Below, piece by piece: positions 8,068-16,636 of a stretch of 34,270 nucleotides of DNA. Under the pieces are notes generated by a model. The model was not told the origin of the DNA, did not search any database, and saw only the letters and a list, made by a program, of their open reading frames with translations. A program made the translations under genes and the position numbers. Each line of letters starts with the position of its first letter. Positions within the stretch are counted from its first letter, which is position 1. This DNA is from Betaproteobacteria bacterium (GTDB lineage: Bacteria > Pseudomonadota > Gammaproteobacteria > Burkholderiales > Burkholderiaceae_C), in contig JABCYW010000056.1 in assembly GCA_013289985.1 (NCBI GenBank), forward strand, positions 1 to 34,270, written 5' to 3'.

Positions 8068-8607
8068 ATGTCAGAACGCTCCCTTCCAATGCCCCCGGCC
8101 GTCCAGGCCCGCCTGTGGCAAGAGGCCGGCGACATGCCGGCCTACGCGATCCTCGACGGCGCGCAGAATCCGCGCCTCCTCGACGCGCTGTACGCCGACC
8201 ACGCGCCGCGCTGGCGCTGCCTGTTCACCGGCCAGCTCGAGCCCGACATGGCGGTGGTCGCACCCTATCTCGTCGAGCTCGAGCCCAGCGCCGCGTTCGC
8301 GCGCCGGCTGCTGGCCGAAGGCTGGGGCCAGAACTGGGGCGTGTTCCTCACGAGCCAGCTGGCATTGCCCGCGCTGTGGCGGCACGTGCGCCAGCAGGTG
8401 CACGTCTACGGACCGAACCTGGAGTCGCTGTTCTTCCGCTTCTACGACCCTCGCGTCATGCGCAACTACCTGCCCACGTGCCCGCCCGAGCAGATCGCCG
8501 ATTTCTTCGGACCGGTGGATTTCTACATCGCCGAAGCCGAGGAGCCCGCCCGTGCGCATGCGTGGTCGCTCGCCAACGGCAAGCTCGTGGCCCAGGGCCT
8601 GCGCTGA
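8068..8607 (+). CDS. DUF4123 adaptor/chaperone
   Basis: A 179-aa protein of the DUF4123 family. Diagnostic features are an N-terminal YAILDGAQNP strand, the LFTGQLEPDMAVVAPYLVEL segment, GWGQNWGVFLTS, and the signature FFRFYDPRVMRNYLPTC followed by FFGPVDFYIAE. DUF4123 proteins (Tap/TEC) load specific effectors onto VgrG and are usually encoded next to that effector. Here the next gene is not a toxin but a sheath-like fusion. The client may therefore be that protein, the PAAR-like protein, or the effector candidates at 28653-30832. ATG 8068 follows the upstream stop by 10 nt and has AGGA nearby. Confidence 0.92.
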   Translation: MSERSLPMPPAVQARLWQEAGDMPAYAILDGAQNPRLLDALYADHAPRWRCLFTGQLEPDMAVVAPYLVELEPSAAFARRLLAEGWGQNWGVFLTSQLALPALWRHVRQQVHVYGPNLESLFFRFYDPRVMRNYLPTCPPEQIADFFGPVDFYIAEAEEPARAHAWSLANGKLVAQGLR

Positions 8608-8661
8608 CCTCCATCCGCCGCCAGGCCGGCGCGCCAGCGGCCACTCCGAAGAAAGCCCGCC

Positions 8662-10110
8662 ATGCCGTCATCGATTGAACTGAACGTCGGCCATGTGCCG
8701 TCGCCGCGCCGCCAGCGTCCCGACGACGGCGATGGCGTCGCGCCGTTCCGCGTGGTGGTGCTGGGCGATTTCTCCGGCCGCCCGCGCGCCGGGCGCGGCG
8801 CGCTGGCCGAGCGGCGCGCGGTGCGCGTGGACATCGACAACTTCGAGGCGGTGTTCGCGCGACTGGCGCCCATTGCCGAGATCGCAGGCCTGCAGGACAC
8901 GCTGGGCGTGGCGCTGCGCATCGAGCTTGACACGATGGAAGAGTTCTCCGCCGACGCCGTGCTCGCGCGATTGCCCGCGCAGGCGCTCGCCCGCCCGAGC
9001 GCGCCTGTCGCGACGGCGCCCGCGCCCGCGGCTGCGAACGCGCGCGAGGGCGAGGACGCGGCCGCGCTGATGCAGCGCCTGCTCGGAGGCAGCCTGCCCG
9101 CGGGGGCGCCCGCGCTGGCCGCGCCCGCGCCGTCGTCGCCCAGGCCCGACGCGGCCATCGATCGCTTCATCCGCCAGCTGGTCGGCGCCGACGCCGCGTC
9201 GCCGGCGCCCGCGCCGGCGGCGCCGTCGCACGGCTCGAACGAGACGGCCGCGGCCTTGCTGCGCCACGTGCTGCGCGATCCGGCCTGGCGTCACCTGGAA
9301 GGCGCCTGGCGCGCGGTGGATCGCTTCGTGCGCGAACTCGACATGGCCGACGGCGACGTGCGCCTGGAACTGCTCGATTGCCGCGCCGACGAACTGCTGG
9401 CCGACCTCGCCGCGACGGCCGGCGATCCCGTGCGCGCGGCGATCGCGCCCGTGCTCAAGGGCGACGGACGCGGCTGTGACCTCGTCGTGAGCCTGGAGGA
9501 GTTCGGCCCCAGCCTGGCTGAGCTGTCCCTGCTGGGCGGCCTGGCCGCCGCCGCCTCCGCACAAGGCGGCGTGCTGCTTGCGGGCGCCGCGCCGGCGCTC
9601 GCCGCTGTGGCCGCCAGCGAGGATGCGCGGGTCCTGGCCTCCAACGAGGCGCGCGTCTGGCGCGCGCTGCGCGAGAGCGCGCTCGCGCCGCACGTGGGCC
9701 TCGCGTTCCCGCGGCTGCTGGCGCGCCTGCCCTACGGCCCGCGCACCGATCCGGTGGCCGCCTTTCCGTTCGACGAGCTGGCCGACGCGACGCCCGGCAC
9801 GCTGCACGACCACCTGGTCTGGCGCAGCGCCGCGCTCGATGCCGCGCTGCTGCTGGCCCAGGGCCACGGCCAGGGCGGCGTCGAGTCGGTGATACAACTG
9901 GACGACCTGCCGGCCTTCATCGACCGCGGCGGCGACGAGCCGCGGCTGCAGGCCGTGGCCGAGGCGTACCTGGGCGAACGCGAGGCGAGCCTGCTGCAGG
10001 CGGCGGGATTCATCACGCTGCAGAGCGATCGCCGCGTGCCGAGCGCGCGCGTGTCCGGATGGCAATCGATCGCCGCGGGCCACGCCGACCTGCGGGGCAG
10101 CTGGCGCTAG
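8662..10110 (+). CDS. TssB-TssC-like sheath fusion protein of unknown role
   Basis: A 482-aa protein that reads as a TssB-like domain joined to a shortened TssC-like domain. Residues 1-115 carry a TssB-like pattern (FRVVVLGDFSGRP, VDIDNFEAVF, DTMEEFSADAV), compare MADLSGKP, VDVDNFDERL and ESMSDFSPEVV in the local TssB. An Ala/Pro linker (about 115-200) follows. Residues 205-482 match TssC: HLEGAWRAVDRFV (from 211) against KLEGAWRGLHHLV, RLLARLPYGPRTDPVAAF (from 351) against RFLARLPYGAKTNPVDAF, and GEREASLLQAAGFITL against DRREAELAKNGFMPL. It stops where TssC has about 130 further residues, so the C-terminal sheath strands are missing. Genuine tssB and tssC lie at 18504-20556, so this is an extra paralogue. 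Function unknown; a baseplate-proximal or regulatory sheath adaptor is conceivable. Confidence 0.85.
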   Translation: MPSSIELNVGHVPSPRRQRPDDGDGVAPFRVVVLGDFSGRPRAGRGALAERRAVRVDIDNFEAVFARLAPIAEIAGLQDTLGVALRIELDTMEEFSADAVLARLPAQALARPSAPVATAPAPAAANAREGEDAAALMQRLLGGSLPAGAPALAAPAPSSPRPDAAIDRFIRQLVGADAASPAPAPAAPSHGSNETAAALLRHVLRDPAWRHLEGAWRAVDRFVRELDMADGDVRLELLDCRADELLADLAATAGDPVRAAIAPVLKGDGRGCDLVVSLEEFGPSLAELSLLGGLAAAASAQGGVLLAGAAPALAAVAASEDARVLASNEARVWRALRESALAPHVGLAFPRLLARLPYGPRTDPVAAFPFDELADATPGTLHDHLVWRSAALDAALLLAQGHGQGGVESVIQLDDLPAFIDRGGDEPRLQAVAEAYLGEREASLLQAAGFITLQSDRRVPSARVSGWQSIAAGHADLRGSWR

Positions 10111-10272
10111 CTGCGCCTGCTTCGGCAGCATCGCGCGCCGTCCGATGGATGCCTCAGGCCCGGGCTTTCCTTGCCCTCGCGCGCTCGCATGCCGCGCCAG
10201 GGAGCGTGAGGCGGAGAGGGTGCGAAAAGTCAATCCTGCGGCTGGCGTCCACGAGGCACAAAAGTCGGGTTT

Positions 10273-10283
10273 CATACCCTCGG
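10273..10283 (+). promoter_or_regulatory. CATACCCTCGG element upstream of tssK
   Basis: This 11-mer recurs exactly at 17270-17280 upstream of tssA. Here it also sits in a short dyad (GGGT-TTCAT-ACCC, 10267-10279). The 279-nt gap further holds a 7-bp direct repeat AAAAGTC (10225-10231 and 10260-10266) and a possible -10, TACATT (10303-10308). No gene is seen in the gap. Probably part of a tssK promoter/operator region. Confidence 0.35.
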
Positions 10284-10312
10284 CGAGCCCCGTGAATACG
10301 TGTACATTTGCT

Positions 10313-10338
10313 GCGGCCCCGCAACGTTGCGGGGCCGC
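10313..10338. promoter_or_regulatory. Perfect 26-bp palindrome upstream of tssK
   Basis: Half-site GCGGCCCCGCAAC is followed directly by its exact reverse complement. It ends 51 nt before the tssK ATG. As RNA it would form a 10-bp G/C stem with an AACGTT loop. No T-run follows, so it is a poor terminator. It may be a dimeric-regulator operator or a 5'-leader hairpin. Confidence 0.6.
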
Positions 10339-10389
10339 CAACATGAACCCGCGGGCCTCGAGAGCGCCGGTTCTCACGACAAGAAGAGC

Positions 10390-11727
10390 ATGAGCCGAAA
10401 GCGCGTCATCTGGTCGGAGGGATTGTTCCTGCGGCCGCAGCATTTCCAGCAACTCGAGCGCTCGGTAGAGATGCTCGTGGAGTCCCGCGCTGCCGGGATG
10501 TTCTCCCCGGGTTGGGGCCTGAGCGCGCTGCGCATCGACGAGGAGGCGCTCAAGATCGGGCGGCTGTCGATCAAGTCCGCGCGCGGCGTGATGCCGGACG
10601 GCACGCCCTTCTCCATCCCCGAGGAATACGCGGCGCCGCTCGCGCTCGAGGTGGGCACCGAGGTCAAGGAGAGCCTCGTGCACCTCGCGTTGCCGCTGGT
10701 GCGCGCGGGCATGCCGGAGTTCGCGGTCGACGCGGGTCCCACCACCGCGCTGGCGCGCTACGTGGGCCAGGACCAACGCGTCGAGGACAACGTGCTGGGC
10801 GTGGGCGACCCTGCCGAGATGAAGCTGGGCCAGATCAACCTGCGCCTCATGCTCGACGAAGATCCGCGCTCGGGCTTCTGCAGCATCGCGGTGGCGCGCA
10901 TCATCGAGCGTCGCAGCACGGGCCAGCTGGTGCTCGACGAAAGCTTCATCGCGCCCGCGCTCGACTGCCGCGGCTCCGCGCGCCTCCAGGACTTCGTCAC
11001 GGAGGCGCGCAACCTGGTGCGCCATCGCGCCGATACCCTGGCCGCGCGCCTGAACCAGTCGCAGCAGAAGGGCGTCGGCGAGATCGGCGACTTCATGATG
11101 CTGCAGGTGGCCAACCGCTACGACCCGTGGCTGACCCATCTCGGCGAGCGCGAGACGCTCCATCCCGAGGCGCTGTACACCGTGCTGGTGCAGGCCGCCG
11201 GCGAGTTCGCCACGTTCAGCGATCGGCGCAAGCGCCGCGCCCGCGTGCAGCCGGTCTATCGCCACGAGGACCTGAAGAACACCTTCGAGCCGCTGATGTT
11301 CGACATCCGCGAGCTGCTCACCGAGGTGATCAACCCGAACGCGGTGCCCATCCCGCTGCAGGAGCGCGCCGCGGGCCTGTACACGGGCATGATCCCCGAC
11401 CCCGAGCTGCTGCGCAACGCGCAGTTCGTGCTGGCCGTCAACGCCGACAAGCCGGGCGAGTTCGTGCGCAGCCGCTTCCCGTCGCAGGTCAAGATCGGCC
11501 CGCCCGACAAGATCCGCGACCTGGTGCGCCTGCACCTACCGGCCATCGCCGTCGAGCCGCTGCCGATGGCGCCGCCGCGCATGCCGTACTACGCCGGCTT
11601 CACCTACTTCCAGCTCGATCGGAGCGGCGACCTGTGGAAGCAGCTCGACGTGACCAAGGTCATCGCGCTGCACATCGCCGGCGATTTCCCCGGCCTGCAG
11701 CTGGAACTGTGGGCCCTGAAGCCCTGA
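10390..11727 (+). CDS. tssK: T6SS baseplate protein TssK
   Basis: A 445-aa TssK (ImpJ/VasE, DUF876). The canonical start KRVIWSEGLFLRPQHFQQ is present, with the family's LGQINLRLMLDEDPRSGF-like mid region and the C-terminal half PAIAVEPLPMAPPRMPYYAG followed by FQLDRSGDLWKQL. TssK trimers connect the baseplate (TssEFG-VgrG) to the TssL/TssM membrane complex. Length is normal. ATG 10390 is chosen because family members begin at this sequence; an in-frame GTG at 10300 lies inside the leader region upstream of the palindrome. It leads a K-L-M-tagF run with gaps of 9-21 nt. tssJ, often beside tssK, is absent. Confidence 0.97.
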   Translation: MSRKRVIWSEGLFLRPQHFQQLERSVEMLVESRAAGMFSPGWGLSALRIDEEALKIGRLSIKSARGVMPDGTPFSIPEEYAAPLALEVGTEVKESLVHLALPLVRAGMPEFAVDAGPTTALARYVGQDQRVEDNVLGVGDPAEMKLGQINLRLMLDEDPRSGFCSIAVARIIERRSTGQLVLDESFIAPALDCRGSARLQDFVTEARNLVRHRADTLAARLNQSQQKGVGEIGDFMMLQVANRYDPWLTHLGERETLHPEALYTVLVQAAGEFATFSDRRKRRARVQPVYRHEDLKNTFEPLMFDIRELLTEVINPNAVPIPLQERAAGLYTGMIPDPELLRNAQFVLAVNADKPGEFVRSRFPSQVKIGPPDKIRDLVRLHLPAIAVEPLPMAPPRMPYYAGFTYFQLDRSGDLWKQLDVTKVIALHIAGDFPGLQLELWALKP

Positions 11728-11740
11728 TCCGAGATTCATC

Positions 11741-13066
11741 ATGAGCGACCCCAACTTCCCCGGTGCCCCGCCGCCCGACGATTCGGAATCCACGATCATG
11801 ATCCCCAAGCCGGGCGGTCGCCGCGCGGCGGCGCCGGTCCCGGCCGCCGGGCAGGCGATGACGCTGGACGCCTCGGCGGTGCTGTCCGACGTGGAGGAGG
11901 CCAGCGGCCCCGTCGGCCTGAACCCGCTGGTGGCCAACGCGGCGGTGCTGCTCAACACGGTGCCCACGATCCGGCGCTCGCTGCACCACGCCGACCCGGC
12001 GGGCCTGCGCGACTACCTGCTGCGGGCCATCACCGAATTCGAGAGCCGGGCGCGCGCGGCCGGCGCGAGCCCGGAGCACGTGCTGATCAGCCGCTACGCG
12101 CTGTGCACGGTCATCGACGAGGCCGTGGCCAACATGCCCTGGGGCGCCAGCCCCGAGTGGGTGCAGCAGAGCCTGCTGGTCACGCTGCACCGCGAAGGAT
12201 TCGGCGGCGAGAAGTTCTTCCAGCTGCTCGAGAAGGCGATGGAGGATCCGCGCCGCAACATCGACCTGCTGGAGCTGATGTACGTGTGCATCGCGCTCGG
12301 CTTCGAGGGGCGCTACAGCGTCATCGAGAACGGCCGTCAGCAGCTCGACGTGGTGCGCGACCGCCTGCACGGCGTGATCCGGCGCGAGCGCGGCGAGTTC
12401 GAGCGCGACCTCTCCGGCAAGTGGAAGGGCGTGCAGCGCGTTGCCAAGCCGCTGGTTCGCCGCCTGTCCGTGTGGCTGGTGCTGGCCGCCGTGGCCCTGC
12501 TGCTGTTCGTGCTGTACCTGGTCTTCGCGCTGGTGCTGGCGGCCAAGTCCGATCCGGTCTTCAATTCGCTGGCGGCCATTCGCGTTGACGTGGGTGACCT
12601 CAAGCGCGCGCCGCCGCCACCGCCGCCGCCGGCCGCGCCGCGGCTGAAGCCCCTGCTTGCCGCGGAGATCCTGGCCGACGAGCTGGAGGTCAACGAGGAC
12701 GCCACATCCAGCCACGTGATCATCCACGGCGACAAGTTCTACGACCCGGGCAGCGCCGAGATCAAGCCCGACCTGGTGCCGGTGATCCAGCGCATCGCCG
12801 CTGCCATCAACCAGGTGCCGGGCGTCGTCCTGGTCAGCGGCCACACCGACAACCAGCCCACCAAGCGATCGCTGCGCTTCCCGTCCAACTACGAGCTCTC
12901 GCTGGAGCGCGCGCGCGGCGTCGCCGCGTTGCTGGAGCAGACGGTGCAGAACCACGCGATCAAGGCCGAGGGCCTGGCCGACAGCAAGCCGCTGGCGCCC
13001 AACACCACGCCGGACGGCCGCGCTCGCAATCGCCGCGTCGAAATCACCCTGCGCACCGGCGCATAA
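11741..13066 (+). CDS. tssL: T6SS inner-membrane protein TssL with OmpA-like domain
   Basis: A 441-aa TssL (DotU/IcmH family) of the extended class. A Pro/Ala-rich N-terminal tail precedes the cytoplasmic DotU domain (about 60-235: NPLVANAAVLLNTVP, LRDYLLRAI, VIDEAVANMPWG). One transmembrane helix lies at about 242-267 (LSVWLVLAAVALLLFVLY). A Pro-rich linker (APPPPPPP) leads to a periplasmic OmpA/MotB-type peptidoglycan-binding domain (about 330-441) with G367-HTDN, FPSNYELSLERARGV and RARNRRVEI. The OmpA extension anchors the membrane complex to the cell wall, as in H1-type TssL1. ATG 11741 is 13 nt after tssK. Confidence 0.97.
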   Translation: MSDPNFPGAPPPDDSESTIMIPKPGGRRAAAPVPAAGQAMTLDASAVLSDVEEASGPVGLNPLVANAAVLLNTVPTIRRSLHHADPAGLRDYLLRAITEFESRARAAGASPEHVLISRYALCTVIDEAVANMPWGASPEWVQQSLLVTLHREGFGGEKFFQLLEKAMEDPRRNIDLLELMYVCIALGFEGRYSVIENGRQQLDVVRDRLHGVIRRERGEFERDLSGKWKGVQRVAKPLVRRLSVWLVLAAVALLLFVLYLVFALVLAAKSDPVFNSLAAIRVDVGDLKRAPPPPPPPAAPRLKPLLAAEILADELEVNEDATSSHVIIHGDKFYDPGSAEIKPDLVPVIQRIAAAINQVPGVVLVSGHTDNQPTKRSLRFPSNYELSLERARGVAALLEQTVQNHAIKAEGLADSKPLAPNTTPDGRARNRRVEITLRTGA

Positions 13067-13087
13067 GAAGTCTGGGATAGAAAAAAC

Positions 13088-16000
13088 ATGTGGGCAAAGC
13101 TCAAGCGCTTCTTCGCCAATCGATGGGTGCTGGCGTTCATCGGCCTGCTGGTCGTGTCGCTGCTGATCTGGTTCGTCGGCGACGCCATCGCGTTCTATGA
13201 CCATCGACCGCTCGGCTCCGCCGGCGCGCGTCTCGGCCTGATCATCCTCGTCATCCTGGTCTTCGCGATCATCGAGGGCGTCAAGCAGTACCGGGCATGG
13301 CGCGCCAACAAGGCGATGCTCTCGGCGATGGGCGAGGGCGCCTCCAGCAACACCGCGATGTCGCAGCGCGAGGTGGCCGAGCTCAAGAAGCGCTTCGACG
13401 ACGCGATGGGCACGCTGCGCAAGGCGCGCTTCGACGACAAGTCGGGCAGCGGCCGCAACTACCTGTACCAGCTGCCCTGGTACATGTTCATCGGCGCGCC
13501 GGGCTCGGGCAAGACCACGGCGCTGATGAACTCGGGCCTGCGCTTCCCGCTCGAGGGCAAGATGGGCAAGGATGCCGTCAAGGGTATCGGCGGCACGCGC
13601 AACTGCGACTGGTGGTTCACCGACGAGGCCGTGCTGCTCGACACCGCCGGCCGCTACACCACGCAGAGCAGCAACCGCGAGGTCGATGCCGCCGCGTGGA
13701 CGGGCTTCCTCACGCTGCTGAAGAAGTTCCGTCCGGCCCAGCCGCTCAACGGCGCCATCGTCACGGTGAGCCTGTCCGACCTGTTCACGTGGTCGGCCGC
13801 GCAGCGCGACGAGTACGCACGCTCGATCCGCGCACGCGTGCAGGAGCTTTATGGCACGCTGGGCGTGCGCTTCCCGGTCTACGTGGTCGTCACCAAGACC
13901 GACCTGCTGGCCGGCTTCTCCGAGTTCTTCGGCGATCTCGGCCGCGAGGCGCGCGCGCAGGTGTGGGGGACCACCTTCGACTTCCCGATGCCCGCCGGCG
14001 CCGGCCTGGGCGCCACGTTCGCCACCGAGTTCGACGCGCTGGTCGCGCGCCTGAACGCTCGCCTGACCACGCGCATGGAGGAAGAGCGCGACCCGCAGCG
14101 CCGGGCCACGCTGTTCGCGTTCCCGCAGCAGTTCGCGGCGCTGCGCGAGATACTCAAGTCATTCCTCGACGAGGCCTTCCTCAGCTCCGCGTTCGGCGAG
14201 GAGCCGATGGTGCGCGGCGTGTACTTCACCAGCGGCACCCAGGAAGGCAGCCCGTTCGACCGCGTGCTGGGCAACATCTCGCGCGCCTACGGCCTCGAAC
14301 GCCAGGTGCTGCCGCCGGCCGCCGCGTCGGGGCGCAGCTACTTCCTCACGCACCTGCTGCGCGGCGTCATCTTCGCCGAGTCCGACATCAGCGGGCGCAG
14401 CGCCGTCATCGAGAAGCGCCGCGGCCGCATCGCGCTGGCGGCCTACTCGCTGCTCGCGCTGCTGTCGCTGCTGCTCATCGCAGGCTGGACGATCAGCTTC
14501 GTGCGCAACCAGGCCCTGATCCACGAGGTGGCCGACGCCACCGCGGAGGTGCAGAAGCGGGTGGCGGCGGTGCCGCCGCTGCCCGCCGGCGACGTGGTGG
14601 CGATGCTGCCGGTGCTGGACGCGGCGCGCAACATGCCCACCGGCTACGCCGAACGCGACGCCGGCGTGCCGCTGTCGCGCGCCTTCGGCCTGAGCCAGAG
14701 CGGCAAGCTGGGCACGCAGGCCAACCGCGCCTACCTGAACCTGCTGCGCGACGTGTTCATGCCGCGCGTGGCGCTGCGCCTGGAGCAGCAGATCCGCGAC
14801 GCCGATTCGCCCGAGGTGCGCTACGAGGCCCTCAAGACCTACATCATGCTGTACGACCCGGCGCACCTGAAGGCCGCCGACGTGCGCAACTGGATCGGCG
14901 CCGACTGGGATCGCACGCTGCCGCGCGACGTCACGCAGCTGCAGCGCACGGCGCTGTCGTCGCACCTCGACGCGGCGCTCGACCAGTTGCCGCTGGAGAT
15001 GGTGCTGCCGGAAGACCAGGCCCTGGTGGGCGAGGTGCGCAAGCAGCTCGCCGCCGCCTCGCTCGCCGAGCGCGTGTATTCCCGCCTGAAGCGCGTGGCC
15101 GATGCCGGCGCCGATTTCCGGGTCACCGAGGCCGGCGGGCCGCAGGCCGCGCTCGTGTTCACGCGCGCCTCGGGTGCGCCGCTGTCGCAAGGGCTGCCGG
15201 CGCTGTTCACGGTGGCCGGCTACGACAAGGGCTTCCGCGCGCAGGCGCCGCTGCTGGTCAAGCAGCTGAGCGAGGAAGAGGGCTGGGTGCTGGGCACGCA
15301 GTCCGACTCGGGTGGCGTGGCGCGCATGGCCACCACGCTCACCGCGGTGCAGCAGCTGTACCTCAACGAGTACATCAAGACCTGGGACGACATGCTGGGC
15401 GACCTGCGCCTGATCCCGTCCACCAGCCTGCAGGGCAGCATCCAGACCATCACGCTGCTGTCGGCCGGCGATTCCCCGCTCAAGCTGCTGCTCAATGGCG
15501 TGGCCAAGGAAACCAAGCTCGCCACCGGCAACGACAAGTCGGCCGAGGCCGTGGCCGCGGGCGTGCTGGACAAGGCTACCAACGCGATGCGCAGCACCGT
15601 CGACAAGCTGATGGGCGCGCCGGCCGCGGCGGCGGGCGCGACGGCCAAGCCCGAGGCCGTGGTCGACGCGCACTTCGAGCAGTTGCAGCGCGTCGTCGCC
15701 GGGCCGGCGGGCCAGCCGGTGCCGCTCGATGCCACGCTGGGCGTGCTCAAGGAATACGAGGTGCAGCTGCGGGCCACCGACGAGGCCATCAAGCGCGGCG
15801 CGCCGGCCACGTCCGACGCGCTCATCGTGGCGCGCATCAAGAGCGAGGCCGACCGCATGCCGCCGCCGATCAGCAACCTGCTCAACGGCCTGATCTCGCG
15901 CAGCGGCGCGCAGTCGGCCAGCGCCGGCCAGGCCGCGGTCAAGGCCGCGGCGGCCGGCGAGGTGGGCGGCTTCTGCAAGGCGGCCGTCGAGGGCCGCTAC

Positions 16001-16627
16001 CCGTTCGTCAAGGGCGTGCCCAAGGAAGTGCCGCTGGGTGACTTTGCCAAGCTGTTCGCCCCCAACGGCGTCATCGACGGCTTCGCCAAGACCAAGCTGG
16101 TGGGCATGGTCGACATGAACGGCCCGGTGTGGAAGCCGATCCAGCTGGCCGAGGGCGTCAACGCGCTGCCGCCGGCATCCATCGCCAACTTCCAGCGGGC
16201 CGCGGCGATCCGCGACGCGTTCTTCCCGGGCGGCACCGCCAATCCGACGGCCCAGCTCGATCTGCTGCTGCAACGCGCCGAGGACGGCGTCACCGAGGTG
16301 CAACTGTCCATCGACGGCCAGGTCACGGCCATGAAGCCGGGCGGCAACGGCGCCGCGCGCCTGAGCTGGCCCAGCCTGAGCCCGGCCAGCCAGATCAAGC
16401 TGACGCTGGTCATCGGGGGCAAGCCCTCCACCACCCCGCTGATCTTCGACGGCCCGTGGGCACTGTTCCGCTTCGTCGACGCCGGCAAGGTGGAAGGCGG
16501 CACGCCCGAGCGCCAGAGCGTGAGCTACGAAGAAGGCGGCAAGCGCGTGTACTTCGAGCTGCGTTCGGGCAGCGTGCGCAACCCGATGCGCCTGCCGGAG
16601 CTGGCGCAGTTTCGTTGCCCTGGTTGA
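13088..16627 (+). CDS. tssM: T6SS inner-membrane protein TssM (IcmF)
   Basis: An 1179-aa TssM of normal length. Two N-terminal transmembrane helices (about 14-37 and 47-63) and a third at about 447-470 enclose a cytoplasmic NTPase-like domain. That domain has an intact Walker A, G136-APGSGKT, a LLDTAGR motif (183-189) and a TKTD motif (269-272), so nucleotide binding is likely retained. The large periplasmic region (about 475-1179) holds the IcmF-related and DUF1215-type C-terminal parts (PFVKGVPKEVPLGDFAKLF, GPWALFRFVDAGKVE). TssM spans the periplasm and partners with TssL and, classically, the lipoprotein TssJ. It starts 21 nt after tssL; the ribosome-binding site is weak. Confidence 0.97.
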   Translation: MWAKLKRFFANRWVLAFIGLLVVSLLIWFVGDAIAFYDHRPLGSAGARLGLIILVILVFAIIEGVKQYRAWRANKAMLSAMGEGASSNTAMSQREVAELKKRFDDAMGTLRKARFDDKSGSGRNYLYQLPWYMFIGAPGSGKTTALMNSGLRFPLEGKMGKDAVKGIGGTRNCDWWFTDEAVLLDTAGRYTTQSSNREVDAAAWTGFLTLLKKFRPAQPLNGAIVTVSLSDLFTWSAAQRDEYARSIRARVQELYGTLGVRFPVYVVVTKTDLLAGFSEFFGDLGREARAQVWGTTFDFPMPAGAGLGATFATEFDALVARLNARLTTRMEEERDPQRRATLFAFPQQFAALREILKSFLDEAFLSSAFGEEPMVRGVYFTSGTQEGSPFDRVLGNISRAYGLERQVLPPAAASGRSYFLTHLLRGVIFAESDISGRSAVIEKRRGRIALAAYSLLALLSLLLIAGWTISFVRNQALIHEVADATAEVQKRVAAVPPLPAGDVVAMLPVLDAARNMPTGYAERDAGVPLSRAFGLSQSGKLGTQANRAYLNLLRDVFMPRVALRLEQQIRDADSPEVRYEALKTYIMLYDPAHLKAADVRNWIGADWDRTLPRDVTQLQRTALSSHLDAALDQLPLEMVLPEDQALVGEVRKQLAAASLAERVYSRLKRVADAGADFRVTEAGGPQAALVFTRASGAPLSQGLPALFTVAGYDKGFRAQAPLLVKQLSEEEGWVLGTQSDSGGVARMATTLTAVQQLYLNEYIKTWDDMLGDLRLIPSTSLQGSIQTITLLSAGDSPLKLLLNGVAKETKLATGNDKSAEAVAAGVLDKATNAMRSTVDKLMGAPAAAAGATAKPEAVVDAHFEQLQRVVAGPAGQPVPLDATLGVLKEYEVQLRATDEAIKRGAPATSDALIVARIKSEADRMPPPISNLLNGLISRSGAQSASAGQAAVKAAAAGEVGGFCKAAVEGRYPFVKGVPKEVPLGDFAKLFAPNGVIDGFAKTKLVGMVDMNGPVWKPIQLAEGVNALPPASIANFQRAAAIRDAFFPGGTANPTAQLDLLLQRAEDGVTEVQLSIDGQVTAMKPGGNGAARLSWPSLSPASQIKLTLVIGGKPSTTPLIFDGPWALFRFVDAGKVEGGTPERQSVSYEEGGKRVYFELRSGSVRNPMRLPELAQFRCPG

Positions 16628-16636
16628 GAGCCCGAG

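Noticed and set aside
10243-10258. Possible sigma-54 site TGGC with GCA at the right spacing
   Set aside because: GG and GC are 10 nt apart as required, but the central ACG and the TT before GC are missing. Such matches are common in GC-rich DNA.
10145-10393. 82-codon open frame in the gap before tssK
   Set aside because: No ribosome-binding site, no motif, and it spans the palindrome and overlaps the tssK start.
8668-11535. 955-codon open frame on the - strand
   Set aside because: It runs across two well-supported + strand genes and their intergenic gap with no recognisable motif and low-complexity composition.
13297-16041. 914-codon open frame on the + strand in another frame of tssM
   Set aside because: Gln/Arg/Ala-rich shadow of tssM, which is intact in its own frame with Walker and transmembrane features.
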